Notes: generated by a model not told the origin, from the sequence alone. A stretch of DNA of 64,000 nucleotides from Alphaproteobacteria bacterium (GCA_026400815.1 JAPLOI010000022.1:50609-114608), one strand, 5' to 3'. Positions 1 through 9,594 are shown, counted from the stretch's first letter. Numbers and translations: made by a program.

Positions 1-435
1 ATGCCGCAGGTGAAGAAGGAGCTGGTCGAGACCGGCAAGATACGCTTCGTCTTCCACGATTTCCCGCTGGACCAGGTGGCGCTGACCGCCGCCGTGGTGG
101 CCCGCCATCTGCCGGCGGCGAGCTACGATCCGTTCGTGTCGGCCCTGCTCGCCTCCCAGGATCGCTGGGCCTTCGCCCGCGGCGTGAACACCACGGACGA
201 GCTGGCCAAGATGGCGGCCCTCGCCGGCCTCTCCCGCGCCGCCTTCGATGCCGCGGTGGCGGATGAGGCCACGCGCGCCGCCCTGCTGAAGGCGCGCGAT
301 GATTCGTCGCGCATCTACGGCATCGACTCGACGCCCAGCTTCGTCTTCAGCGGCCCGGCCCAGCAGAACCAGAAGGCGGCCGGCGCCCGCCCGTATTCAG
401 ACTTCGCGCGACTCGTGCAGCAGGCCGCAGGATAG
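1..435 (+). CDS. DsbA-family thiol oxidoreductase, C-terminal part
   Basis: This is the C-terminal portion of a periplasmic thioredoxin-fold DsbA-like protein; the frame is already open at the window edge. The all-helical insert region and the loop containing STPSFVF (the cis-proline loop before the last strand) are visible. The CXXC active site and the signal peptide must lie upstream of the window. Family members oxidise or isomerise disulfides in exported proteins. It sits 40-60 bases ahead of smc on the same strand, an arrangement common in Alphaproteobacteria. The methionine at position 1 is probably internal. The fold assignment is good; whether it is an oxidase or an isomerase cannot be decided without the N-terminus. 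Confidence 0.8.
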   Translation: MPQVKKELVETGKIRFVFHDFPLDQVALTAAVVARHLPAASYDPFVSALLASQDRWAFARGVNTTDELAKMAALAGLSRAAFDAAVADEATRAALLKARDDSSRIYGIDSTPSFVFSGPAQQNQKAAGARPYSDFARLVQQAAG

Positions 436-498
436 GGTCGGCCAACCCCGCGGGCGCCCCGCCCGCGGGACATTGCCTTGGGAACCACCGCATTGCCT

Positions 499-3400
499 GT
501 GAGCTTCAGCCGCCTGCGCATCGCCGGGTTCAAGAGCTTCGCCGAGCCGGCCGTGGTGCATATCCTGCCAGGGCTCACCGGCGTGGTCGGGCCGAATGGC
601 TGCGGCAAGTCCAACGTGGTGGAGGCGCTGCGCTGGGCGATGGGGGAGACCTCGGCCAAATCCCTGCGCGGCGGCGAGATGGACGACGTGATCTTCGCCG
701 GCACCGCCGCCCGCGCCTCGCGCAACCTCGCCGAGGTAACGCTCTATCTGGAAGAAACGGCCGGCATCGCCCCGCCGCCCTTCCATGAGGCGCCGGAGCT
801 GGAGATCAGCCGCAAGATCGAGCGCGGCAATGGCAGCCAGTACCGCATCAACGGCCGCGAAGCGCGGGCGCGCGACGTGCAGACGCTGTTCAACGACCTT
901 GCCACCGGTGCGCATTCCTCCGGGCTCGTGAGCCAGGGCCGTGTTGGCGCGCTGGTCAACGCCAAGCCGGATGAGCGCCGCCAGTTGCTGGAGGAGGCGG
1001 CGGGGATCACCGGCCTGCATTCCCGCCGGCATGAGGCGGAGCTGAAGCTGCGGGCCGCCGAGAACAATCTCGCCCGTGCCGAGGACCTCCGCGGCCAGCT
1101 GGAAGGCCAGCTTGAATCACTGAAGCGCCAGGTGCGGCAGGCCAATCGCTACCGCGCCATCTCCGGCCTGGTGCGCGCGGCGGAGGCCGAGCTGCTGGCG
1201 ATCCAGCGCGCGCGGGTGGACAGGGTGCGCGAGGTGGCGCAGGCCGCCATGCATGCGGCGGGTTCCGCCGTGGCCGAGGCCACCGTGGCCACCGCCGCCG
1301 CCGCCGCACAGGCCGCCACCGATGCCGCCGCCCTGCCGGAACTGCGCTCCCGCGAAGGCGAGGCGCGCACCGGGCTGGAACGCCACCGCATCGCCGGCGA
1401 GCAGCTCGCCGCCGAGGAATCCCGCGCCCGCGAGGCGCTGTCCGGCGCCGCCGCGCGGCTGGAGACGATCGAGCGCGATCTCGCCCACGCCACCACCCAG
1501 CAGCGCGACGCCACCGCCGCGGTGGAACGCCTCGCCGGGGAGGATGCCCGCCTCGCCGAGGAGGAAGCAGCCCACCCGCCTCGGCTTGCCGCCGCCGAGA
1601 CCCGCGCCGCCGAGCTGGAAGATGCCGTGCGCACGGCGGAGGCGGAGGCCAATCGCGCTACCGAGCACGCCGCCGACCTCGCCGCCCGCCATCGCGCCCT
1701 GTCGGAGGCGCTGGCCCAGGCCGAGCAGCGCGCCCGCCGCCTGATGGACCAGCGCACGCGCCTGGAAACGGAGGCCGCGCGCCTGGCCGGCCTGCGCGTT
1801 GATCCCGCGCGGCTGGAACAGGCCCGCGCCGCGCAGGAGGCCGCCACGGCCCGCGTGGAAGCCGCCGCCGCCGCGCTCGCCGCCGCCGAGCAGGCCCGCG
1901 CCGCCGCGCTGGAGCAGGCCACGAAGGCTCGCACGGAGGGGCTGCGTGGCATTGGCGCCGCCCGCGATGCCGCTTTGGCCGAAGCTGCCCGCGCCCGCGC
2001 CGCTGCGCTGGAAGCGGCCGAACAGCTGCGTACATCCGCACAGGCGGAGCTCTCCGAGGCGCGTGCCGCCGCCTCTGCCGCCGGTTCCGCCCGGGCCCGC
2101 GTCGCCGCCGAGGTGCAGGCGCTGGCCGAGGTGCTGGGCGTGCGCGACGGCGAAAAATGGCCACGCATGGTGGACCAGCTGGAGGTTCCCGCCGGGCTGG
2201 AAGCCGCCCTCGGCGCCGCGCTGGGCGAGGAGTTGGAGTCCGCTGCCGATACCGCTGCGGCCCGCCACTGGCGCGAATTGCCGCCGCTGTCCGGTTCCGC
2301 TGCGCTGCCGGTGCAGGCCCTCGCCGCGTTGGTGAAGGCGCCGGCCGCGCTGGCGCGTGCGCTGTCCCAGATCGGCCTGGTGGAGACCGATGAGCAGGGT
2401 GCCGCCGCCCAGCCCGCGCTGGCACCGGGCCAGATGCTCGTCTCCCGCCAGGGTGCCGTGTGGCGCTGGGATGGCTACACGATCAAGGCCGGCACCCCCA
2501 CCGCCGCCGCCATCCGCCTGCAGCAGCGCAACCGCCTCGCCGGCCTGCGCACCAACCTCGCCAGCGCCACCGAAGCCGCCACCGCCGCCACCGCCCGGCT
2601 GCAAGCCGCCGAGCAGGCCGACCGCAGCGCCCGCCAGACCGCCGAAGCCCAGGCCCAGACGGCCCGCGCCGACGCCCAGCGTGCCGAGCAATCTGCCCGC
2701 CAGCAGGCCGAGCAGGCGGAACGCTCCCTTCGTGCCGAGGCCGAGGCCGCCGAACGCAGCGCCAACGCCGCCGAGCACCAGGCCCGCGCCGAGCGCCGGG
2801 CTGCCGAGCAGGCGGTGGAACAGGCCGCCGCCACCGCCCGCCAGCTTTCCGCCCAGGCCGCCGATACCTCCGCCAAGCTCGCCGCGGTGGAGGAGCAATC
2901 CGCCCGCCTCGCCACCGAGGAGCAGGAGGCCGGCGCCCAGCTTGCCCAGGCGCGCCAGGCGCTGTCCGACCTGCCCGACCCCGCCGCCGGGCGCGCCGCC
3001 ATGGAACAGGCCCGCGCCACCCTGGCCCGGTTGCGCCAGGACGAAACCACCGCCCGCAGCGAGCGCGACACGCTGATCCGCCAGGCCGGCGGCCGCGCCC
3101 ATCGCCGCCGCCTGATCGCCACGGAGCGCCAGGATTGGGCGATGCGCGCGGCGGATGCCGATGGCCGTGTGACCGATTTGCGCGCCCGCGCCACCGCCGC
3201 GACGCAGGAACGCGACAGCCTCGCCGCCGCGCCGGACGAGATTGCCACACGCTGGGCGGCGGCGATCGACGTGCTGGAGCAGGCCGAGGCCGCCCACCGC
3301 GCCATCGCCGACGCATTGACCCAGGCCGAAACCCGCGCCCTGCACAGCGACCGCACTGCGCGCGCTGCCGAGGCCGCGCTGGCCGCCGCGCGCGAGCGCG

Positions 3401-4257
3401 TGGTGCGGGTGGAAGGTGAGGCCGCGCAGGCGGAGCAGGCCTGGGGCGTGGTGGCCGAACGCATCCTGGAACGCCTCGGCGCCACCCCCGCCCTGCCGGA
3501 CCCGCCCGCCGACCTGTTCGCGCCCGTCGAGGGCCGGCCTTCCGACGGCCAGCCGGTGGAAGACAAGGCCCGCCGCAAGCTCGAGCGCCTGCAGAAGGAG
3601 CGCGAGGAGATGGGCCCGGTGAACCTCCGCGCCGAGGTGGAGGCGGAGGAGATCACCAAGCAGGTCGATCTCATTGCCAAGGAACGCGGCGAACTCACCA
3701 CCGCCATCGCCAAGCTGCGCGGCTCCATCGGCCACCTGAACCGCGAGGGCCGGGAGCGCCTCTCGGCGGTGTTCGAGGCGGTGGACAAGCACTTCCAGAC
3801 GCTGTTCAGCCGCATGTTCGGCGGCGGCCGCGCCCATCTCGGCCTGGTCGGCTCCGACGACCCGCTGGAAGCCGGCCTGGAAATCTACGCCCAGCCGCCG
3901 GGCAAGAAGCTCTCCACCCTTTCCCTGCTGTCCGGCGGCGAGCAGGCGCTGACGGCGCTGTCGCTGATCTTCGCCGTGTTCCGCTGCAACCCCGCCCCGG
4001 TCTGCGTGCTGGACGAGGTGGACGCGCCGCTGGACGATGCCAATGTGGAGCGCTTCTGCCTGCTGCTGGACGACATGGTGCGCGAGACCGGAACCCGTTT
4101 CATGGTGGTGACGCACCACCCCATGACGATGGCGCGGATGGACCGGCTGTATGGCGTGACGATGCAGGAACGCGGCGTCTCCCGCCTGCTGTCCGTCGAT
4201 CTCCAGCGCGCCGCGGCGATGGTGGAGGGCGAGACCCCGGCCATGGCGGCGGAATAG
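499..4257 (+). CDS. smc: Chromosome segregation protein SMC
   Basis: SMC is the ATPase of the bacterial condensin and organises and segregates the nucleoid. The protein (about 1252 residues) has the N-terminal Walker A GPNGCGKS (residues 31-38), a long Ala/Glu/Arg-rich coiled coil, a hinge domain roughly at residues 540-680, the returning coil, the ABC signature LSGGEQ near residue 1143 and Walker B CVLDEVDAP near 1168. I chose the GTG at 499, giving MSFSRLRIAGFKSF, because this matches how family members begin. In-frame TTG codons at 478 and 493 are possible earlier starts. The coil is unusually alanine-rich, which fits the GC content. No scpA or scpB is present in the window. Confidence 0.96.
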   Translation: MSFSRLRIAGFKSFAEPAVVHILPGLTGVVGPNGCGKSNVVEALRWAMGETSAKSLRGGEMDDVIFAGTAARASRNLAEVTLYLEETAGIAPPPFHEAPELEISRKIERGNGSQYRINGREARARDVQTLFNDLATGAHSSGLVSQGRVGALVNAKPDERRQLLEEAAGITGLHSRRHEAELKLRAAENNLARAEDLRGQLEGQLESLKRQVRQANRYRAISGLVRAAEAELLAIQRARVDRVREVAQAAMHAAGSAVAEATVATAAAAAQAATDAAALPELRSREGEARTGLERHRIAGEQLAAEESRAREALSGAAARLETIERDLAHATTQQRDATAAVERLAGEDARLAEEEAAHPPRLAAAETRAAELEDAVRTAEAEANRATEHAADLAARHRALSEALAQAEQRARRLMDQRTRLETEAARLAGLRVDPARLEQARAAQEAATARVEAAAAALAAAEQARAAALEQATKARTEGLRGIGAARDAALAEAARARAAALEAAEQLRTSAQAELSEARAAASAAGSARARVAAEVQALAEVLGVRDGEKWPRMVDQLEVPAGLEAALGAALGEELESAADTAAARHWRELPPLSGSAALPVQALAALVKAPAALARALSQIGLVETDEQGAAAQPALAPGQMLVSRQGAVWRWDGYTIKAGTPTAAAIRLQQRNRLAGLRTNLASATEAATAATARLQAAEQADRSARQTAEAQAQTARADAQRAEQSARQQAEQAERSLRAEAEAAERSANAAEHQARAERRAAEQAVEQAAATARQLSAQAADTSAKLAAVEEQSARLATEEQEAGAQLAQARQALSDLPDPAAGRAAMEQARATLARLRQDETTARSERDTLIRQAGGRAHRRRLIATERQDWAMRAADADGRVTDLRARATAATQERDSLAAAPDEIATRWAAAIDVLEQAEAAHRAIADALTQAETRALHSDRTARAAEAALAAARERVVRVEGEAAQAEQAWGVVAERILERLGATPALPDPPADLFAPVEGRPSDGQPVEDKARRKLERLQKEREEMGPVNLRAEVEAEEITKQVDLIAKERGELTTAIAKLRGSIGHLNREGRERLSAVFEAVDKHFQTLFSRMFGGGRAHLGLVGSDDPLEAGLEIYAQPPGKKLSTLSLLSGGEQALTALSLIFAVFRCNPAPVCVLDEVDAPLDDANVERFCLLLDDMVRETGTRFMVVTHHPMTMARMDRLYGVTMQERGVSRLLSVDLQRAAAMVEGETPAMAAE

Positions 4258-4367
4258 GAGCTTCCTGCCAAATTCTCGCCAGCCGGGACGAATCCTCATC
4301 CCTGGATTGTCATTAGGACTTCGTTGAGGATCTTGGAGCGACGGTAGGCCTCCCGCGGAGGCTTCCC

Positions 4368-5246
4368 GTGTCTGTTCCGTCTGAAGATCTGAGCAAAAAG
4401 ACCATCCTGACGGTGGATGACGACCCGAGCATGCGTGCCGTGGTGCGCGCCGCGCTGGAGCGGCATGGCTGCCGCCGGGTGCTGGCCGCGGGCTCCGGTG
4501 CCCGTGGCCTGGAACTCCTGGCGGCGCATCCGGTGGATATCGTGATCTGCGACATGCAGATGGACGCGATGGACGGCCTGGCCTTCCTCACCCAGGCGCG
4601 TGCCGCCCTGCCCAACGCCCGTTTCCGCGCCATCATGCTCACCGCCGGCTCGCCCGACCATCTCCAGGGCGTGCGCGACCTTCCCATCGAAGCCTGGCTG
4701 TTCAAGCCGATCACCGGCACCCGTCTGATCGAAGCGGTCGGCGCCGTGCTGGGCGGCCGCATCGAGGCGGTGATGCCGGAAGCCGAGACGGACCGCGTGC
4801 TGGCGGAAATCGCTGCGCGCTACCGCATCAAGCTGGAGACCGACCTGGTGATGCTGGGCGAGATGGCCGCCCGCTTCGTGCAATCCGCCTACGACGACCG
4901 CGAAAACGTCCGCCACCTGCGCCGCCTGCTGCACGACATGCGCGGCCAGGCCGGCACCTTCGGGCTGGACCTCGTCACCTCGCTCGCCACCATCGGCGAC
5001 GAGCTGCTGAGCCGGGCCGGCGAGGCGCGGGCCTATGGTGTTTCCTCTCATGCCGAGCTGGCCCGTGCGATCCATGTGATCGCCACCGCCATCGGCATGG
5101 TGGTGAAGGCCGGCCTCACCGGCGATGGCGGCAAGACCGGCACCGAGCTGATGGCCAAGGTCGGCGCCTTCGTCGCGCCGCTGCGCGAAAGCCTGCATGT
5201 GGAGCCGACGCCGAAGCTCTCCAACCATGCCCGCGGGTGGGGCTGA
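4368..5246 (+). CDS. Response regulator with C-terminal Hpt-like domain
   Basis: A 292-residue phosphorelay protein. The N-terminal receiver has the acidic DDD patch at 17-19, the phospho-acceptor Asp62 (VICDMQMDAMDG), Thr92 and Lys113 (FKP). The C-terminal half is helical and carries HDMRGQAGTFG with His189, which fits the HxxKG-type motif of histidine phosphotransfer domains. The GTG start is supported by GGAGG six bases upstream. The stop codon is followed after one base by the start of a hybrid histidine kinase, so the two are surely co-transcribed. I infer that it accepts phosphate from, or shuttles it for, that kinase. There is no DNA-binding output domain. Confidence 0.88.
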   Translation: MSVPSEDLSKKTILTVDDDPSMRAVVRAALERHGCRRVLAAGSGARGLELLAAHPVDIVICDMQMDAMDGLAFLTQARAALPNARFRAIMLTAGSPDHLQGVRDLPIEAWLFKPITGTRLIEAVGAVLGGRIEAVMPEAETDRVLAEIAARYRIKLETDLVMLGEMAARFVQSAYDDRENVRHLRRLLHDMRGQAGTFGLDLVTSLATIGDELLSRAGEARAYGVSSHAELARAIHVIATAIGMVVKAGLTGDGGKTGTELMAKVGAFVAPLRESLHVEPTPKLSNHARGWG

Positions 5247-5247
5247 G

Positions 5248-7866
5248 ATGCTGCCCGTGTTGCGCCCGCGCTTCGGCCGCCTGCTCGCCTTCCTGCTGGG
5301 AACGGCGGTGGTGCTCGGTGGGCTCGCTGCCAGCTGGGGGCTGTACCGCGCCACGGTCGAGGAGGAGCAGGAGGAGCGCCGGGCCGCGCTCGCGGTGCGC
5401 GCGGAAAGCGTGGCACTGCACCTGGAGGCGCAGCTGCGCGGTGCCCGCGCCGCCGTGGCGGCGCTGTCGGCCCATCTGTTGGGGACCACGGAGGCCACCG
5501 ATGCCATCGCCGAGCCATTCGCGCTGGAGCTGCAGCGCGAACTGCGCGGGCTCGATGCGCTGGGCGTGGCCGGCGTGGAGCCGGACTCCGCCGGCATGCG
5601 GCTGCGGCTGCTGGCGACGAACGGGGCCGCCGCCGGCGTCGAGGGGCTGGATCTCGGCGCGCGGGCCGACCTCACCGCGGTGCTGGCGCTGGCCGATGCC
5701 ACGACAGAATCGGTGCTGACCGGGCGCGTGCTGCTGGGCGATGGTGGCGCAGGCGTGTTGCTGGTGCGCGCGGTGCCGCGCGTACCGGGCAGCAAGCGGC
5801 GCTACGCGGTGGCGGTGATGCGGCCCCAGGTGCTGCTGGCCGCCGCCATCGAGCAGGAAGCCGGCGTTCAGTTCGGGCTGCTCGACCGCTCGGCCCTGAT
5901 GGACAATGCCTGGCTCGCGGGCGTGCCGAGCGCGCCCGACGAGGCCCATCGCGACATCCATACCGCCAACCGCCTGTGGTCGGTGGTGGCCGTGCCGGCG
6001 CAGGTGCCCACCGGGCTTCCGCGCAGCGTGCTGCTGCTGGCGCTCGGTGTGCTCGCCACCGCCGCCGCCACCACGGTGGCTGGCCTGCTCTTTCGCTGGC
6101 GCGCCCGCGTGGCGCTGGAGGCCGGCTGGCGCACCCGGGACCTGCAACTGGCACTGCGCAAGCTGGAGGCCAGCCAGCAGCGCTTCGAGGATTTCCTGGC
6201 CGCGGCCAGCGACTGGTACTGGGAGACCGACGCGCAGTACCGCTTCACCTTCCGCTCCGCCGGCGCCCCAGAGGCCGGTGGGCAGGGCGAGCATGTGCAG
6301 GCGCTGATCGGGCTCGACCGCCTCACCGATGACGACCCGGAAATGGAGATCGCCCCGCGCCGTGCCATGCTGGATCGCCACCGCGCCTTCGCCCGCCTGC
6401 GCTGCATCCTCACCACCGAGGAGGGCCAGCAATCCATCAGCTTCACCGGGCGCCCGGTCTTCGGCCCCGACGGCACCTTCCTCGGCTACCGCGGCAGCGC
6501 ACGCGACGTGACCGCCGCCGCGAAGGCGGAGGCCGCGGAACGCATGGCACGCGTGGCGGCGGAGTCGGCCACGCGTGCCAAGTCCAACTTCCTGGCCAAT
6601 ATGAGCCACGAGATCCGCACGCCGATGAACGGCATGATCGGCATGGCCCAGATCCTGCGCCATAGCGGGCTCGACCCCGCGCAGCGCCGCAACGTCGATC
6701 TCATCCTGCGCTCCGCCAACAGCCTGCTGACGGTGCTGAACGACATTCTCGACTACTCCAAGCTGGAGGTCGGCTCGATCCAGATGGAGGCGGTGCCGTG
6801 CCAGATCGCCGACCTCATGGAAGACGTCGCCTCCCTGGTGCGCCAGACCGCGGAGGAGAAGGGCGTGGCGATGCATTGCGTGCTGCCGCCGGTGCCGCCG
6901 CCCGCGGTGATGGGCGATCCCGTGCGGCTGCGCCAGATCCTGATGAACCTCGTCTCCAACGCGGTGAAGTTCACCAGCCAGGGCAGCGTGCGCCTGATGC
7001 TCACCTGCCAGGAGCCGGTGCCGGCGCCGGCCGGTGGCCCGCCGCGCGTGGAACTGCGCATCGCGGTGGCCGATACCGGCATCGGCATGGACCAGCAGAC
7101 CATCGCCCGCCTGTTCACCCGCTTCATGCAGGCCGACCCGTCCTCCACCCGCCGCTTCGGCGGCACCGGGCTGGGCCTGTCGATCGCGCAGGAACTGGCC
7201 CGCATCATGGGTGGGCAGGTGGCGGTGGAAAGCCGGCTGGGCGAAGGCAGCACCTTCACCCTTGTGCTGTCGCTGGCGCTCGCGCCAGAGGCCAATGCCG
7301 CACCGGAGGCAGAGGAGCCATCCGCCCTGCTGCCGGAGGAGGACGTGTCGCTGCGGATCCTCGCCGCCGAGGACGACGAGATCAACCGCATGGTGCTCTC
7401 CGGCTTCATCTCCCCCTATGGCCATTCCCTCACCCTGGTGGGTGACGGCGCGGAGGCCGTGGCGGCGGTGCAGCGCGAGGCCTTCGACATCGTGCTGATG
7501 GACGTAATGATGCCGAAGCTCGATGGCGTGCAGGCCACACGTGCCATTCGCGCCCTGCCGCCGCCGCATTGCGAGGTGCCGATCATCGCCCTCACAGCCA
7601 ATGCGCTGGCCGGCCACCGGGAAGAGTATCTCAAGGCCGGGATGGACGACTACGTCAGCAAGCCAATCTCGCGCGCTGCGCTGTATCGTGCCATCGAACG
7701 GCGGCTGGGCCTGCGCGCCTTCTCGCGGGTGAGCGCGGAGCCCGCCCCCGCCCTGCCAGCGCCCCCGCCACTGCCCCCATCGGCGGCCACCGACCCCGGC
7801 GCGATGGCGGACCTCACCGCCTTCATGGCCAGCCTGGAGCCGCCCGCCGCGGAAGTGACCCGGTAG
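5248..7866 (+). CDS. Membrane-bound hybrid histidine kinase (sensor-PAS-HisKA-HATPase-REC)
   Basis: A sensor kinase of about 872 residues. A first transmembrane helix lies at roughly residues 10-30 and a second near 255-280, bracketing a periplasmic domain of some 220 residues that resembles CHASE-type sensors. A PAS domain (YWETDAQYRFTF) follows, then HisKA with NMSHEIRTPMNG (phospho-His454), a HATPase_c domain with DTGIGM and a GTGLGL box, and a C-terminal receiver with Asp752 (VLMDVMMPKLDG) and a C-terminal lysine. ATG 5248 is one base after the stop of the REC-Hpt gene. Together they can form a His-Asp-His-Asp relay. The signal is unknown. A proline-rich tail ends the protein. Confidence 0.92.
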   Translation: MLPVLRPRFGRLLAFLLGTAVVLGGLAASWGLYRATVEEEQEERRAALAVRAESVALHLEAQLRGARAAVAALSAHLLGTTEATDAIAEPFALELQRELRGLDALGVAGVEPDSAGMRLRLLATNGAAAGVEGLDLGARADLTAVLALADATTESVLTGRVLLGDGGAGVLLVRAVPRVPGSKRRYAVAVMRPQVLLAAAIEQEAGVQFGLLDRSALMDNAWLAGVPSAPDEAHRDIHTANRLWSVVAVPAQVPTGLPRSVLLLALGVLATAAATTVAGLLFRWRARVALEAGWRTRDLQLALRKLEASQQRFEDFLAAASDWYWETDAQYRFTFRSAGAPEAGGQGEHVQALIGLDRLTDDDPEMEIAPRRAMLDRHRAFARLRCILTTEEGQQSISFTGRPVFGPDGTFLGYRGSARDVTAAAKAEAAERMARVAAESATRAKSNFLANMSHEIRTPMNGMIGMAQILRHSGLDPAQRRNVDLILRSANSLLTVLNDILDYSKLEVGSIQMEAVPCQIADLMEDVASLVRQTAEEKGVAMHCVLPPVPPPAVMGDPVRLRQILMNLVSNAVKFTSQGSVRLMLTCQEPVPAPAGGPPRVELRIAVADTGIGMDQQTIARLFTRFMQADPSSTRRFGGTGLGLSIAQELARIMGGQVAVESRLGEGSTFTLVLSLALAPEANAAPEAEEPSALLPEEDVSLRILAAEDDEINRMVLSGFISPYGHSLTLVGDGAEAVAAVQREAFDIVLMDVMMPKLDGVQATRAIRALPPPHCEVPIIALTANALAGHREEYLKAGMDDYVSKPISRAALYRAIERRLGLRAFSRVSAEPAPALPAPPPLPPSAATDPGAMADLTAFMASLEPPAAEVTR

Positions 7867-7870
7867 CGCC

Positions 7871-8166
7871 GGTATGACTCTTTGCTTTGCGCGCCGCCGC
7901 CGGCCAGTCCGGCACGCGATACCAACCGCCCTTGATGTCGACCGATGAAGAATCGGTCGACGGCGGCCGGTATGCCTCTTTGCTTTGCGCGCCGCCACCG
8001 GCCAGCCCGGCGCGCGATACCAGCCGCCCTTGATGTCGACCGATGAAGAATCGGTCGACGGCGGCCGGTATGCCTCTTTGCTTTGCGCGCCGCCACCGGC
8101 CAGCCCGGCGCGCGATACCAACCGCCCGAAACGCCGGAAGAGTCGGCGTTTCGGGCGGTTGGTATC
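7871..8166 (+). repeat. Tandem array of a 98-bp palindromic repeat
   Basis: Three copies begin at 7871, 7969 and 8067, exactly 98 bases apart. Each starts GGTATG.CTCTTTGCTTTGCG and runs to ATACC. Copies 1 and 2 are followed by a perfect hairpin (GTCGACCGAT, loop GAAGA, ATCGGTCGAC; 7937-7961 in copy 1). Copy 3 ends in a different, longer hairpin at 8114-8166. GGTAT/ATACC words bound each hairpin, giving alternating palindromes. The array fills the gap between two convergent genes. A fragment of the same unit lies at 10376-10406. Confidence 0.85.
8114..8166. repeat. Perfect 23-bp inverted repeat closing the tandem array
   Basis: Arms of 23 bases (8114-8136 and 8144-8166) are perfectly complementary around the 7-base loop GAAGAGT. 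The outer part reads GATACCAACCGCCC. The right arm runs into the TGA stop of the leftward phosphatase gene, so the stop codon is supplied by the TGATACCAACC end of the element. It could act as a bidirectional terminator, but there is no U-tract. Confidence 0.75.
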
Positions 8167-8788
8167 AGTACCCCGGCAGTTCGTTCACGCACACCACGCG
8201 CCAGCCCTGCGTCTCCCGCTCCAGCCGGGTCAGGCCCAGATTGGCCACCGACAGATGCAGCGCGTTGGTGGCGCTGATGCCCAGCGCATGCGCCACCACC
8301 GCGCGGATGGCGCCGCCATGGCTCACGATCACCACGTCCTCGCCTGCGTGGCGCACGGCTAGTTCCTCCATCGCCGCGCCGGCGCGTGCGATCACGCTCT
8401 CCATGCTCTCGCCGCCCGGCGGGCACTCGCTGCCCGAGAGCGGCCAGAACGGGTGTGCCGGCTCCGCCAGCTTCGCCGGCAGTTCCGCGTGCCGCGTGCC
8501 GTGCCACTCGCCCATGGATTGCTCGATCAGCCCGGGGACCACGAACATCTCCTGCGCCGGGTAGCCGGCCCGAAAGATCGCCTCCGCCGTGCGCCGCGTG
8601 CGCGACAGCGGGGTGCAGCCCCAGGCAGCGGGCCGCGGCAGCCGCTTGGCCAGCGCGGCATACATCGGCACCTGGTCCATCAGCGTGGTCTCGCACAGCG
8701 GCACGTCGGTGCTGCCATACAGGAAGGCGCGCGCGGACTCCTCCACCAGGGCGTGGCGGATCAGCCAGAAGGCGGTGGGGCGGCTCAT
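8165..8788 (-). CDS. Histidine phosphatase family protein
   Basis: A branch-2-like phosphoglycerate-mutase-fold protein of about 207 residues. The catalytic LIRHA (Arg11-His12) is at the N-terminus, a TPLSRTRRTAE substrate-binding segment is near residue 63, and the second catalytic histidine is in VSHGGAIR. Such enzymes dephosphorylate small phosphorylated metabolites through a phosphohistidine intermediate; the substrate here is not evident. ATG 8788 is preferred over GTG 8797 because GGAGAG sits eight bases upstream. It is the last gene of an operon with an ABC-2 exporter and overlaps the region upstream of the permease stop. Its own stop lies inside the palindrome at 8114-8166. Confidence 0.9.
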   Translation of the reverse strand: MSRPTAFWLIRHALVEESARAFLYGSTDVPLCETTLMDQVPMYAALAKRLPRPAAWGCTPLSRTRRTAEAIFRAGYPAQEMFVVPGLIEQSMGEWHGTRHAELPAKLAEPAHPFWPLSGSECPPGGESMESVIARAGAAMEELAVRHAGEDVVIVSHGGAIRAVVAHALGISATNALHLSVANLGLTRLERETQGWRVVCVNELPGY

Positions 8789-8793
8789 GGACG

Positions 8794-9594
8794 TCACTCT
8801 CCGATCGAAAGCAGGGCGCCACGCTCACGCGCAACGCGGAACTGGCGGGCGAACAGCAGCACGGCCGCCGCGGCCCAGGCGAGGTTCAGCGCCGCTGCCC
8901 AGGCCAGGTGGTCCCAACGCACCACGCCGGTATCGAGCGCCGCACGCATGCCCTCGAACACATGCGCCGCCGGCAGGGCCAGCGCCACCGGCTGCAGCAC
9001 GGCGGGCAGCACGCTCACGGGATAGAACACGGCGGCAAAGGGCGTGATGCCGAACAGCACCGACCAGGCCAGCGCCTCCGCCCCCGCGCCATGGCGCAGG
9101 ATCAGGGAGATCACGCCCAGCGCGATCCACCAGCCCATCATCATCAGGTTGATCGTGAACAGGATCAGCACCGGCCCCAGCGCGAACAGGTTGAAGGCAT
9201 ACAGCCCCCAGGCCAGCAGCACCGCGGGCAGCACGCCGATGGTCATGCGGATGGCGCTCATCGCGATCAGCGCCGCCACCAGCTCCCATGGCCGCAACGG
9301 CGAGACGAACACATGGCCGAGATTGCGCGACCAGATCTCCTCCAGGAAGGAGATCGCCGCCCCCATCTGGCTGCGCAGCGCCACCTCCCACAGCAGCACG
9401 CCGCCCAGCAGCAGCCCGGCCGCCACCTGCCCGCCCACGCCCATGCGGCTGGCGATGAAGCTGGAGGTGAAGCCCCAGATGCACATCTGCAGCGTGGGCC
9501 AGTAGGTGAGTTCCAGCAGCCTGGGCCAGGAGCGGCGATACAGCGCCAGGTGGCGATACATCAGGCCCCAGATGCGGCGCAGGGAGAGGCTCAA
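8794..9594 (-). CDS. ABC-2 type exporter permease
   Basis: A 266-residue integral membrane protein with about six hydrophobic helices, typical of ABC-2 type permeases. A charged amphipathic N-terminus (RRIWGLMYRHLALYRRSW) precedes the first helix. Its start overlaps the stop of the ATP-binding subunit by four bases (ATGA, 9591-9594), showing translational coupling. Relatives export drugs, polysaccharides or lipids; nothing here fixes the cargo. Confidence 0.9.
   Translation of the reverse strand: MSLSLRRIWGLMYRHLALYRRSWPRLLELTYWPTLQMCIWGFTSSFIASRMGVGGQVAAGLLLGGVLLWEVALRSQMGAAISFLEEIWSRNLGHVFVSPLRPWELVAALIAMSAIRMTIGVLPAVLLAWGLYAFNLFALGPVLILFTINLMMMGWWIALGVISLILRHGAGAEALAWSVLFGITPFAAVFYPVSVLPAVLQPVALALPAAHVFEGMRAALDTGVVRWDHLAWAAALNLAWAAAAVLLFARQFRVARERGALLSIGE

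Noticed and set aside
1117..4299. Long open frame on the minus strand opposite smc (about 1060 codons)
   Set aside because: It is a by-product of GC-rich codon bias opposite a well-supported smc gene; the translation is Gly/Ala/Arg low-complexity with no domain.
7871..8166. CRISPR-like regular repeats
   Set aside because: The 98-bp units are contiguous and palindromic with no unique spacers, and no cas genes are present.
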